Shown in pieces: positions 36,492-43,736 of a stretch of 64,000 nt of DNA. The number at the start of each line of letters is the position of its first letter. Within the stretch, counting starts at the first letter, position 1. The notes beneath the pieces were generated by a model. The model did no database searches. It had not been told where the DNA came from and was given only the letters and a program-made list of their open reading frames with translations. This stretch comes from Cellulomonas sp. NS3. GTDB lineage: Bacteria; Actinomycetota; Actinomycetes; Actinomycetales; Cellulomonadaceae. The position numbers were made by a program, and so were the translations under genes. Location of the stretch: positions 1,178,001 through 1,242,000 of the forward strand of contig NZ_CP103289.1 of assembly GCF_024757985.1 (NCBI RefSeq), given 5' to 3'.

Positions 36492-37670
36492 GTGCGGATC
36501 GTCCACGTCTCCGACTGCTACCCGCCCCGGACGGGCGGCATCGAGACCCAGGTGAGCGACCTCGCCCAGCACCAGTCCCGGGCGGGGCACGACGTGCACG
36601 TCCTGACGGCCACGCTCGGCGAGGCCGGGGAGCGGGGCGGGGTCGTCGACCTCGTCGGGGGGGTCCACGTGCACCGGCTCGGGGCCCGGCTGCCCTTCGA
36701 CCTGCCGGTCAACCCCGCGGGCCCCCGCCTGCTGCACGCCGCGCTGCGCGACGTCGCACCCGACGTCGTGCACGTGCACGCGGGCGTGCTCTCGCCGTTC
36801 GCGTTCGACGGCGCCCGGATCGCGCTCGGGCACGGGCTGCCCACCGCGATCACCTGGCACTGCATGCTCGACGGCACGGTCCCCGCGCTGCGCACCGCCG
36901 TGCGCCTCACGGGGTGGCGCACGGCGCGTGCCGCCCTCAGCGCCGTGAGCTCCGCGGCGGCGGCCCGCGTGCGTGACGCGTTCGGCACCGAGGTCGGGGT
37001 CGTGCCCAACGGCATGGACCTCGACGTGTGGGCTCCGCTCGAGCCGGTCGGTGCCGCCGGGACCCGGCCCGGGCGGCCGGACGACGCCGCGGCTCCCGAC
37101 GACACCGCGGCGCCTGACGGCCCGGTGCGGCTCGTCGCGACGATGCGCCTCGCCCCGCGCAAGCGCGCCGTCCCGCTCGTCGAGCTCGTCGGCGCCGCCG
37201 CGCGCCGGCTGCCGCGAGGACGCCTGCACCTCACCGTCATCGGGGACGGGCCCGTGCGCGGGCGCGTCGAGCAGGTCGTCGCCGCCCAGGGGCTGCGCGA
37301 CGTCGTGACGCTGCGCGGCCGGCTCCCGCGCGAGCAGGTCCGCGCTGCCTACGCCGACGCCGACGTCTTCCTCGCGCCGGCGGAGCTCGAGGCGTTCGGC
37401 ATCGCGGCGCTCGAGGCGCGCACCGCGGGGCTCGCGGTCGTCGCGCGCCACGGGACGGGGATCGAGGAGTTCGTGGTCGACGGCACCGACGGCCTCCTGG
37501 TCGCCGACGACGCCGAGATGACCGAGGCGATCGTGCACCTCGCGCGGGACGAGCGGCTGCTCACCGGGATCCGTGCGCACAACCGCTCGGTGCGGCCGGC
37601 GTTCGGGTGGCCCCGCGTGCTCGAGGCAGCCGACGCCGAGTACCGCCGGGCCGTCGCGCTCGCGCGCTGA
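36492..37670 (+). CDS. Glycosyltransferase family 4 protein
   Basis: The 392-residue GT-B enzyme has an N-terminal acceptor domain opening VRIVHVSDCYPPRTGGIETQ, the Gly-rich loop of GT4. Its donor domain contains LRGRLPREQVRAAYADADVF and the E-x7-E motif in ELEAFGIAALEARTAGLAVV. These indicate a retaining transferase using a sugar nucleotide; donor and acceptor are unknown, probably a cell-envelope glycolipid or polysaccharide. An insertion of repeated Asp/Ala/Pro (about residues 190-212) separates the domains. GTG 36492 lies 6 bases after TACCCT (36480-36485), indicating a leaderless start; GTG 36486 overlaps that element. Confidence 0.92.
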   Translation: MRIVHVSDCYPPRTGGIETQVSDLAQHQSRAGHDVHVLTATLGEAGERGGVVDLVGGVHVHRLGARLPFDLPVNPAGPRLLHAALRDVAPDVVHVHAGVLSPFAFDGARIALGHGLPTAITWHCMLDGTVPALRTAVRLTGWRTARAALSAVSSAAAARVRDAFGTEVGVVPNGMDLDVWAPLEPVGAAGTRPGRPDDAAAPDDTAAPDGPVRLVATMRLAPRKRAVPLVELVGAAARRLPRGRLHLTVIGDGPVRGRVEQVVAAQGLRDVVTLRGRLPREQVRAAYADADVFLAPAELEAFGIAALEARTAGLAVVARHGTGIEEFVVDGTDGLLVADDAEMTEAIVHLARDERLLTGIRAHNRSVRPAFGWPRVLEAADAEYRRAVALAR

Positions 37671-37878
37671 CCCGCTCTTCCGCAGCCCGCGGAAACGGAC
37701 GAATCCCCTGGTGAGGGACGTGTCGAGGCAATAAGTCCGGCGCCGTGCGTGCATGACCAACGTCCCTCGTCCGAGGGCCGCCGCGGGGGCACGCTTGTCT
37801 TGTCAGCCCCACGGGGCAGGCCGGATCTGGTACCTGCCAGAACCGCATCCGGGGGTCGTCGGGAAACGGAGCAGGACA

Positions 37879-38343
37879 ATGAACAACGGGGCCAGGACCG
37901 CTCGCATCATCGGTGCCATCACCGCGATCGCAGGGCTGTTCCTCATCATCGCCGGTGGCGTCACCTGGGGCACGGTCTCGGGTCGCCTGGCCGACGAGAA
38001 GATCACCGTGGCGGAGGACGCCGCGAGCTTCGCGGGCCAGCCGGTCACGAGCCCGTGGACCGCGTTCGCCGAGGCGGACATCATCGCCCACCACGCGCTC
38101 GAGGCGACCGAGGGCAAGACGTACGCGGAGCTCGACCGTGAGGACCCGCTGCGCGCCACGGCCATGAACGGCTCGTTCCTCCGGGCGTCGCTCTTCACCT
38201 CGGTCGTCGCCTTCGGTGTCGCCGCCCTGGTCATGGGCCTGGGCCTGCTCTTCATCCTCGTCGGCTACGCCGTGTGGGTCCTCGCCGGTCGCTCGGCGGT
38301 CACCCCCGCCACCGCGGCGCAGGGCGTCCCGGTCACCGTCTGA
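37879..38343 (+). CDS. Conserved actinobacterial two-helix membrane protein
   Basis: The 154-residue protein has a helix at about 10-32, an extracellular loop with KITVAEDAASFAGQPV, HHALEATEGKTYAELDRED and MNGSFLRASLFTSVVAFG, and a second helix at about 103-130. This architecture is that of a widespread actinobacterial family often mislabelled as aromatic ring-opening dioxygenase LigA; nothing here supports a dioxygenase. Function is unknown. ATG 37879 follows GGAGCAGGA. The 208 bp upstream contain no gene and are somewhat less GC-rich than the surroundings. Confidence 0.82.
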   Translation: MNNGARTARIIGAITAIAGLFLIIAGGVTWGTVSGRLADEKITVAEDAASFAGQPVTSPWTAFAEADIIAHHALEATEGKTYAELDREDPLRATAMNGSFLRASLFTSVVAFGVAALVMGLGLLFILVGYAVWVLAGRSAVTPATAAQGVPVTV

Positions 38344-38359
38344 CGCCCACGCCCACGCC

Positions 38360-38416
38360 AACGGCCCCGGGCCGGTCACGACAGCCCTCCGCTGCCGGGA
38401 CCGGCCCGAGGCCGTT
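38360..38416. terminator. Bidirectional terminator hairpin
   Basis: Two 18-bp arms (38360-38377 and 38399-38416) pair with a single mismatch around a 21-nt loop. They sit between convergent genes ending at 38343 and 38514. Confidence 0.65.
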
Positions 38417-38513
38417 CGCGTGTGCACGCCTGCCGGGCGCCGTCCTCGGGGGGGTCGGCGCCACCCGGCCGGTGCGCCGCCACCCGGTCGTCCCGGGCGG
38501 CGCCGTCCTCCGC

Positions 38514-38972
38514 TCAGCGGCTCCCGCCGCGCCGGCCCTTGATCAGCGAGCCGACGAGCATCGCCGCACCCGCCGCACCGAGCAGGACGATCAGCGCGAG
38601 CTCGACGTCGAGCGTGTAGCCCGCCGAGAGCGCGAAGACGCCGATGCCGACCGCGACGATCACGAGGCCCCAGACGAACGTGCCGACGCGCACGCCGCGT
38701 CGCACGGGGGCGTCGGGGGCCGGCGCCGCGGCTGCGGCCGACGTCCCGGGTCCGGTCGGTGCGCCGGGAACGGGTGCCGCGGCAGGGCCGCCCGGTGCCG
38801 GGGCGGGCTCGTCGAACGCGCTGAGCGGGTCCGTCGAGGCCGTGGGGGAGGCGGCGGTCGTCGCCCCGGGTGACGTCCCGTACGCGTCCGCCGGGTCGGG
38901 GCTCGTCCGCCCCGACGTCGTGCTGCCCGCGGGGGTCGTGGGGATCTTCTCGGTGGGTCCGTCGGTGCTCAT
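38514..38972 (-). CDS. Hypothetical membrane protein of the PspC/LiaF locus
   Basis: The 152-residue protein has a disordered N-terminal half rich in Thr, Ser, Pro and Ala. It ends with two membrane helices (about 95-115 and 121-140) and a basic tail RRGGSR. The family is not recognised. ATG 38972 follows GAGGAGG and overlaps the stop of the PspC/LiaF-like gene by 4 bp, so the two are co-translated. It is probably an accessory membrane component of the envelope-stress module. Confidence 0.72.
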   Translation of the reverse strand: MSTDGPTEKIPTTPAGSTTSGRTSPDPADAYGTSPGATTAASPTASTDPLSAFDEPAPAPGGPAAAPVPGAPTGPGTSAAAAAPAPDAPVRRGVRVGTFVWGLVIVAVGIGVFALSAGYTLDVELALIVLLGAAGAAMLVGSLIKGRRGGSR

Positions 38973-40474
38973 CGTGCCTCCTCGATCGTGATGTCTCCTG
39001 CGCCGAGGGTCACGACGAGCGCGAGCTCGGGTGCCGTCCCGTCGACGACCTCGTCGCTGCGGTAGCTGCGCTCGCCGAGGCCCACGCCGCCGCTCTTCTC
39101 GAGCGGCTCGTCGACGTCCCAGGTGATGTCGCCGGCGCCGAGCGTCACGTCGGCGACGACCGCGGCGCCCTCGGGGACGATCACGCGGAGCGTCCCGGCG
39201 CCCATGTCGACGGGTACGCGCAGCGTCTCGTCGGTGAGCTCGACGTCCGAGAGGTCGACCGTGCTGTCGCCGAGCCCGAGGTCGTAGCCCCGGGTCGCGA
39301 CGTCGCGCTCGGTCACGACGAAGTCGGTGTCGGCGATCGCGGCGTGCGAGTCGCCGTCCCAGGTCCAGTCGCGGTCGCCGGCCCACGCCAGGGGCAGCAC
39401 GACGAGCGTCGTGAGCACCGCGAGCGTGCCGAGACCGCTGCTGCGCCGGCCGCGCAGGCCCGACACCATCGCGGCGAGGCCGAGCAGAACGATCGCCGCC
39501 GCGCCGCCGGTGAGCCCGACCGGGCCGGTGAAGTCCCCGGACCGCTCGGCCGCGAGCAGCACCGCGAACGTGAGCAGGACGAGCGCGGCGACGATGCCGA
39601 ACGTCGTGCTGCCCGGACCGGGCGTGCTCACCCGGGGGGCGCGGGGCGGGGGCGGCGGCGCCGGTGCGTAGCCCTGCGTCGGGTACGGCTGCGTGGGGGA
39701 GGGCGGGGTGGGAGAGGGCTGGGCCGGGTAGGGCGGGACCGCCGGGTACGGGGCCGTGGGGTAGGGCGCGGACGCTGCCGGCTCGGGCGTCTTGGTCAAC
39801 CGCACCGGACCGTAGGACGTGGTCTCCGCTGCGACGTCGCCGGCGGCGGTGCCGGACGCGGTGGCGCCCGGTCCTGCGGTGCCCGCCGCGCTCGTGCCGG
39901 GCGCTCCAGGAGCCGGGATCCCCGGGTACGGGCCGTACGGCGGCGGCGTCCGGCGGTTCCCCGCGGCCTTGACGACGACGACGACCGCGACGACGACCGC
40001 CGCGACCCACAACAGACCGTTGAGCCAGCCGAGGTCCCCCCCGCCCCACCAGCCGAACCAGTGGTCGTTGCGGTTGAGGCCCACGATCAGGAGGGCGACG
40101 GCCCCGAGCAGCGCGGCGTCGAAGCGCCCGCGGATCGTCTCCTCCAGGTGGATGCGCCCGTCCTTCTGCTCGGGCAGCAGCGCCCAGCCGATCCCGTACA
40201 GCACCATCCCGAGGCCCCCGAGCAGGACGCTCGCGCCGAGGATGCCGCGCACCAGCAGCGGGTCCACGCCGAGCCGCAGCGCGATGCCGCCCGCGACGCC
40301 GCCGATCCAGCGCTCGTCGCTGCGGACGAGCCCCGAGCGGCGCACGGAGGCGAAGAACGCGCTGTCGCCGGGCGGGGCCGGCGGCGGCGGGGTCACGGGG
40401 GAGGTGTACGACGAGGGCGCCGGTCCGGGCTCCGAGGGTCGGGGCTCCGCCGGGTCGGGGGTCTGCGTGTCCAT
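38969..40474 (-). CDS. PspC-domain protein with LiaF-like C-terminus
   Basis: The 501-residue protein begins with a Pro-rich segment and then a PspC domain (about 40-115, with ERWIGGVAGGIALRLGVDPLLVR). More membrane helices and a Pro/Tyr-rich loop (PYPTAPYPA-type repeats, about 235-290) come next. The C-terminal domain (about 385-501) contains LGAGDITWDV and LGAGDITIEE, as in LiaF-type cell-wall stress proteins. In LiaFSR systems such proteins restrain the sensor kinase. The divergent kinase at 40611 also carries a PspC domain, so the two probably interact in the membrane. ATG 40474 is followed by the PspC part without a gap. Confidence 0.88.
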   Translation of the reverse strand: MDTQTPDPAEPRPSEPGPAPSSYTSPVTPPPPAPPGDSAFFASVRRSGLVRSDERWIGGVAGGIALRLGVDPLLVRGILGASVLLGGLGMVLYGIGWALLPEQKDGRIHLEETIRGRFDAALLGAVALLIVGLNRNDHWFGWWGGGDLGWLNGLLWVAAVVVAVVVVVKAAGNRRTPPPYGPYPGIPAPGAPGTSAAGTAGPGATASGTAAGDVAAETTSYGPVRLTKTPEPAASAPYPTAPYPAVPPYPAQPSPTPPSPTQPYPTQGYAPAPPPPPRAPRVSTPGPGSTTFGIVAALVLLTFAVLLAAERSGDFTGPVGLTGGAAAIVLLGLAAMVSGLRGRRSSGLGTLAVLTTLVVLPLAWAGDRDWTWDGDSHAAIADTDFVVTERDVATRGYDLGLGDSTVDLSDVELTDETLRVPVDMGAGTLRVIVPEGAAVVADVTLGAGDITWDVDEPLEKSGGVGLGERSYRSDEVVDGTAPELALVVTLGAGDITIEEAR

Positions 40475-40519
40475 GGGTCGATCGTGGCCCCGGGCCGTGC
40501 CCCCGGGCATCGGGGGGTG

Positions 40520-40610
40520 CCCCTGACACGACCCTGATTCCCGTCCGCGGCGCCCCTGATCCTCGCCCGGACCGGGTCTCAGGGGCGCCGCGACGTGTGA
40601 CGATCAGGGG
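40520..40610. promoter_or_regulatory. Operator array CCCCTGA/TCAGGGG in the divergent promoter
   Basis: CCCCTGA occurs at 40520-40526 and 40553-40559, and TCAGGGG at 40579-40585 and 40604-40610. A 13-bp arm at 40547-40559 pairs perfectly with 40579-40591. The array fills the 136-bp space between the divergent LiaF-like and kinase genes. It is the obvious candidate target of the response regulator at 42095, allowing autoregulation in both directions. Confidence 0.65.
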
Positions 40611-42098
40611 GTGAGCACCACTCCTGCCCCGGACGGCCGGTCCCCGGCGCCCGGCGTGCCCCGCGGCGCGCCCGGTGCCGGCGTCGTGCGCCTGCCGCTG
40701 CGCCGGCCGCCACACGGCCGGCGGCTCGGCGGCGTCGCGCTCGGGCTCGCCGCGCACCTCGACGTCCGGGTCGCGCACGTGCGGCTCGCGCTCGTCGGGC
40801 TCGCGCTCGTCGGGCTCGGCGTCCCGCTCTACCTCTTCCTGTGGCTCACGGTCCCCACGGGCGACCCGGCCGCCGCGGCGGGGGAGGTGCGCCCCGCGAC
40901 GCTGACCCGGCTCGCGCAGCGCCAGCTCGGGCCCGAGGGCGCGGCGGCGCGCTGGCCCGTGACGGACATCGCGGTCGCGATCGTGCTGCTCGTCGGCGCG
41001 GGTGCGCTCATCGCGACGCGGCAGGGCGCGGAGCTGGGCATGACGTGGGTCGTGCCGTCGATCATCCTGCTCGCGGGCGCGGGGCTCGTGTGGAGCCAGC
41101 TCGACTCCGTGCAGCGCGGGCGGTGGCGCGAGCGCACGGGCGGCGGCCGCATGCCCGTGAGCGTCCTGCGCCTCGTCGGCGGCCTCGTGCTGACCGGGGT
41201 CGGGATCCTGCTGCTCGTCGCGCAGGAGCTCCAGCCCGGCGCCCTCGTCCAGTCGACGATCGCCGCGGCCGCGGTGCTCGCCGGGGTCGCGCTCGTCATC
41301 GCGCCCTGGTGGCTGCGGCTCGTGCGCGAGCTCGGTGACGAGCGGGCGGCACGGGCGCGCGAGTCGGAGCGCGCCGACATCGCCGCCCACCTGCACGACT
41401 CCGTGCTGCAGACCCTCGCGCTCATCCGGGCGCGCGCCGACGACCCCGCCGAGGTCGCCCGCATGGCCCGCGCGCAGGAGCGCGAGCTGCGCGAGTGGCT
41501 GTACGACGACCGCCCCGCGCCGGGCACGTCGGTCGCCGCAGCGCTGCGGGCCATCGTCGCGGAGGTCGAGGACGGGCGCTCGGGTCCCGGGGGCGAGGTC
41601 GTGACGATCGACACCGTCGTCGTCGGCGACCGCGTGCCCGACGCGGCGACCGAGGCCCTGCTGCAGGCGACGCGCGAGGCGCTCGTCAACGCGGTGGTGC
41701 ACGGCCGCCCGCCCGTGTCGCTGTACCTCGAGGTCCGGCCCGACGTCGTCGAGGTGTTCGTGCGCGACCGCGGCGCGGGCTTCGACCTGGACACGATCCC
41801 GTCCGACCGGTTCGGCGTGCGCGAGTCGATCCTCGGCCGCGTGCGCCGGCGGGGCGGGACGGCGACCGTCCGGTCCAAGGACGGCACCGAGGTGCACCTG
41901 TGCGTCCCCGTCGACGGGACGCCCGACGAGCCGCACGCGCACGGCCCCGCGACGGACCACCGGACCGCCGCGCCGCCCGCGCCGCCGCCCCCTGCACCGG
42001 TCCCCCCGCCCCCCGCACCCGGCCCGCCGCCCGGCCGCCCCGGTGCGTCACCCACGGTGTCCGGCGCCCCCGGCACCACCAGAGAGGCATCCGTATGA
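40611..42098 (+). CDS. PspC-domain sensor histidine kinase (LiaS/DesK type)
   Basis: The 495-residue protein has an N-terminal PspC domain (about 30-85, RRLGGVALGLAAHLDVRVAHVRLA). Membrane helices follow at about 117-138, 145-163, 185-204 and 212-235. A HisKA_3 domain has His 262 in ADIAAHLHDSVLQTLALI, and the HATPase domain has ALVNAVVHG and DRGAGFDLD. The C-terminal 45 residues are Pro-rich. The response regulator gene overlaps by 4 bp. With the divergent LiaF-like gene this forms a three-component envelope-stress system. GTG 40611 sits immediately behind the operator array. Confidence 0.92.
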   Translation: MSTTPAPDGRSPAPGVPRGAPGAGVVRLPLRRPPHGRRLGGVALGLAAHLDVRVAHVRLALVGLALVGLGVPLYLFLWLTVPTGDPAAAAGEVRPATLTRLAQRQLGPEGAAARWPVTDIAVAIVLLVGAGALIATRQGAELGMTWVVPSIILLAGAGLVWSQLDSVQRGRWRERTGGGRMPVSVLRLVGGLVLTGVGILLLVAQELQPGALVQSTIAAAAVLAGVALVIAPWWLRLVRELGDERAARARESERADIAAHLHDSVLQTLALIRARADDPAEVARMARAQERELREWLYDDRPAPGTSVAAALRAIVAEVEDGRSGPGGEVVTIDTVVVGDRVPDAATEALLQATREALVNAVVHGRPPVSLYLEVRPDVVEVFVRDRGAGFDLDTIPSDRFGVRESILGRVRRRGGTATVRSKDGTEVHLCVPVDGTPDEPHAHGPATDHRTAAPPAPPPPAPVPPPPAPGPPPGRPGASPTVSGAPGTTREASV

Positions 42099-42751
42099 GC
42101 GCACCGGTCGACGTGGTCCTGGTCGACGACCACCTGATGTTCCGCACGGGGGTCAAGGCGTCGCTCGACGACCGTGTCCGCGTCGTCGGCGAGGCCGCGT
42201 CGGTCGACGAGGCGGTGCGCGTCGTGCGCGAGCTGCGCCCGCCCGTCGTGCTGCTCGACGTGCACCTGCCCGGGGGCGACGGGGGCGGCGGGGCCGAGGT
42301 CATCCGCACGTGCACGGACCTGCTCGGCGAGACGCGCTTCCTCGCGCTCTCGGTGTCCGACGCGTCCGAGGACGTCGTCGCGGTGATCCGCGCCGGCGCC
42401 CGGGGGTACGTCACGAAGGCGATCTCGGGCGCCGACCTCGCGGACGCCGTCCAGCGGGTCGCGGGCGGTGACGCCGTGTTCTCCCCGCGGCTCGCGGGCT
42501 TCGTGCTCGACGCGTTCGGCACCGCCGCGGGCGACGTGGCGACCGGCGACGACGAGCTCGACCGGCTGTCGGCGCGCGAGCGCGAGGTCATGCGGCTCAT
42601 CGCGCGCGGGTACTCCTACCGCGAGGTCGCGAGCGAGCTGTTCATCTCGATCAAGACGGTCGAGACGCACGTGTCGGCGGTCCTGCGCAAGCTCCAGCTC
42701 TCGTCGCGGCACGAGCTCACGCGCTGGGCCGCCGCCCGGCGCCTGCTGTGA
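42095..42751 (+). CDS. LuxR-family response regulator (LiaR type)
   Basis: The 218-residue protein has a receiver domain with acidic VDDH, phospho-acceptor Asp 55 (VVLLDVHLPG) and Lys in YVTKAISG. A LuxR helix-turn-helix domain (about 148-210) follows, with LSAREREVMRLIARGYSYREVA and SIKTVETHVSAVLRKL patterns. ATG 42095 overlaps the kinase stop and follows AGAGAGG. It should bind the repeated CCCCTGA/TCAGGGG sites between the divergent genes and control both. Confidence 0.94.
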   Translation: MSAPVDVVLVDDHLMFRTGVKASLDDRVRVVGEAASVDEAVRVVRELRPPVVLLDVHLPGGDGGGGAEVIRTCTDLLGETRFLALSVSDASEDVVAVIRAGARGYVTKAISGADLADAVQRVAGGDAVFSPRLAGFVLDAFGTAAGDVATGDDELDRLSAREREVMRLIARGYSYREVASELFISIKTVETHVSAVLRKLQLSSRHELTRWAAARRLL

Positions 42752-42808
42752 CGGTGCCGCCGACGGGCCGGCCGCCGCGGGCGTGCGGCACGGCCTAGGG
42801 TGTGGCGC

Positions 42809-43159
42809 ATGACGACCCTGTACTACGTCCTGCTCGTGCTGCACCTCGTCGGCTGGGCCATCGTGCTCGGCGGCGTCCTCGCGACGATGCGCGAGCGCGT
42901 GCTGCCCCGGGGCGCGCTGCACGGGATCCTCACGGCGCTCGTGACCGGCGTGCTCATGGTCGGGCTCGCGTCCTCGGGCGCCGCGGACGTCGGCGAGCCG
43001 GACAACACCAAGATCGCGGTCAAGCTGCTCGTCGCGGTCGTCGTCACGGCCCTCGTCGTGCAGGGTGCCCGCAAGCCGGCCAAGGTCACGACCGGCCTGC
43101 TCGGCGTGATCGCGGGGCTCACCGCGCTCAACGTCGCGATCGCCGTCCTGTGGCGCTGA
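42809..43159 (+). CDS. Small four-helix membrane protein
   Basis: The 116-residue protein has four hydrophobic helices (about 3-25, 38-57, 70-85 and 92-114) linked by short loops, with a TKIAVKLLVAVVV segment in the third. I do not recognise a named family. TAGGGT at 42795-42800 lies 8 bases before ATG 42809 and no ribosome site is present, so a leaderless message is likely. It is followed 10 bp later by the DUF456 gene, probably in one operon. Confidence 0.72.
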   Translation: MTTLYYVLLVLHLVGWAIVLGGVLATMRERVLPRGALHGILTALVTGVLMVGLASSGAADVGEPDNTKIAVKLLVAVVVTALVVQGARKPAKVTTGLLGVIAGLTALNVAIAVLWR

Positions 43160-43169
43160 GGGTCCGCGC

Positions 43170-43652
43170 GTGAACCCCGTCGGTGAGCTCGTCGTCGGGC
43201 TCGTCATCGCGGTCGGCCTCGTCGGCGTCGTCGTGCAGGTGCTCCCCGGGAGCCTGATCATCCTGGGCGCGGTGCTCGTGTGGGCCGGCGAGACCGGTGG
43301 CGCGGTCGCCTGGGTCACGTTCGCGGTCGGCGTGGTCGCGATCGCCGCCGCGTCGGTCGGCAAGTACCTCCTCGCCGGGCGTCACCTCAAGGGCGCCGGG
43401 GTCCGCAACGCGACGCTCGTGTGGGGCGGCGTCCTCGGGGTGGTCGGCTTCTTCGTCGTCCCGGTCGTCGGCCTCCCGCTCGGGTTCGTGCTCGGCGTCT
43501 ACGCCGCGGAGCGGGTGCGCCGCCGCGAGCACGGCGCGGCGTGGACCGCGACGGTCGCGGCCCTCAAGGCCACGGGGATCACCCTGCTCGTCGAGCTCGC
43601 GGGTGCGCTCGTCGCCGCCGGGGCGTGGGCGGTGGCGGTCGGCGTCACCTGA
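43170..43652 (+). CDS. DUF456 family membrane protein
   Basis: The 160-residue protein has glycine-rich membrane helices. The N-terminal VVVQVLPGSLIILGAVLVWA and the central GVLGVVGFFVVPVVGLPLG patterns are characteristic of DUF456. A cytoplasmic ERVRRREH segment precedes the last helix. The function is unknown. GTG 43170 starts 10 bp after the preceding small membrane gene. Confidence 0.85.
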   Translation: MNPVGELVVGLVIAVGLVGVVVQVLPGSLIILGAVLVWAGETGGAVAWVTFAVGVVAIAAASVGKYLLAGRHLKGAGVRNATLVWGGVLGVVGFFVVPVVGLPLGFVLGVYAAERVRRREHGAAWTATVAALKATGITLLVELAGALVAAGAWAVAVGVT

Positions 43653-43675
43653 CGGGGTGACATCGGGTGGGCTCG

Positions 43676-43704
43676 CTCATACCCGGTGCCGCCCGGGCGA
43701 TAGG
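43676..43704 (+). promoter_or_regulatory. Possible motility-sigma promoter for the chemoreceptor gene
   Basis: CTCAT at 43676-43680 and GCGATAGG at 43697-43704 are separated by 16 bp. This resembles the CTCAA/GCCGATAG pattern of sigma-28-class flagellar promoters. The element lies 33 bp before the methyl-accepting protein start. No flagellar gene is in the window to test the idea. Confidence 0.4.
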
Positions 43705-43736
43705 GCGTCGACATCCCCGACGTCGTGGAGCCCCTC

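Noticed and set aside
37879-38343. Aromatic ring-opening dioxygenase LigA
   Set aside because: Proteins of this family often carry that name in databases, but the sequence is a small two-helix membrane protein with no metal-binding residues of a dioxygenase.
38514-41960. A single 1148-codon minus-strand frame covering both envelope-stress genes
   Set aside because: Only its last 152 codons, after GAGGAGG and ATG 38972, look like a protein; the remainder is antisense to the histidine kinase and out of frame with the PspC gene.
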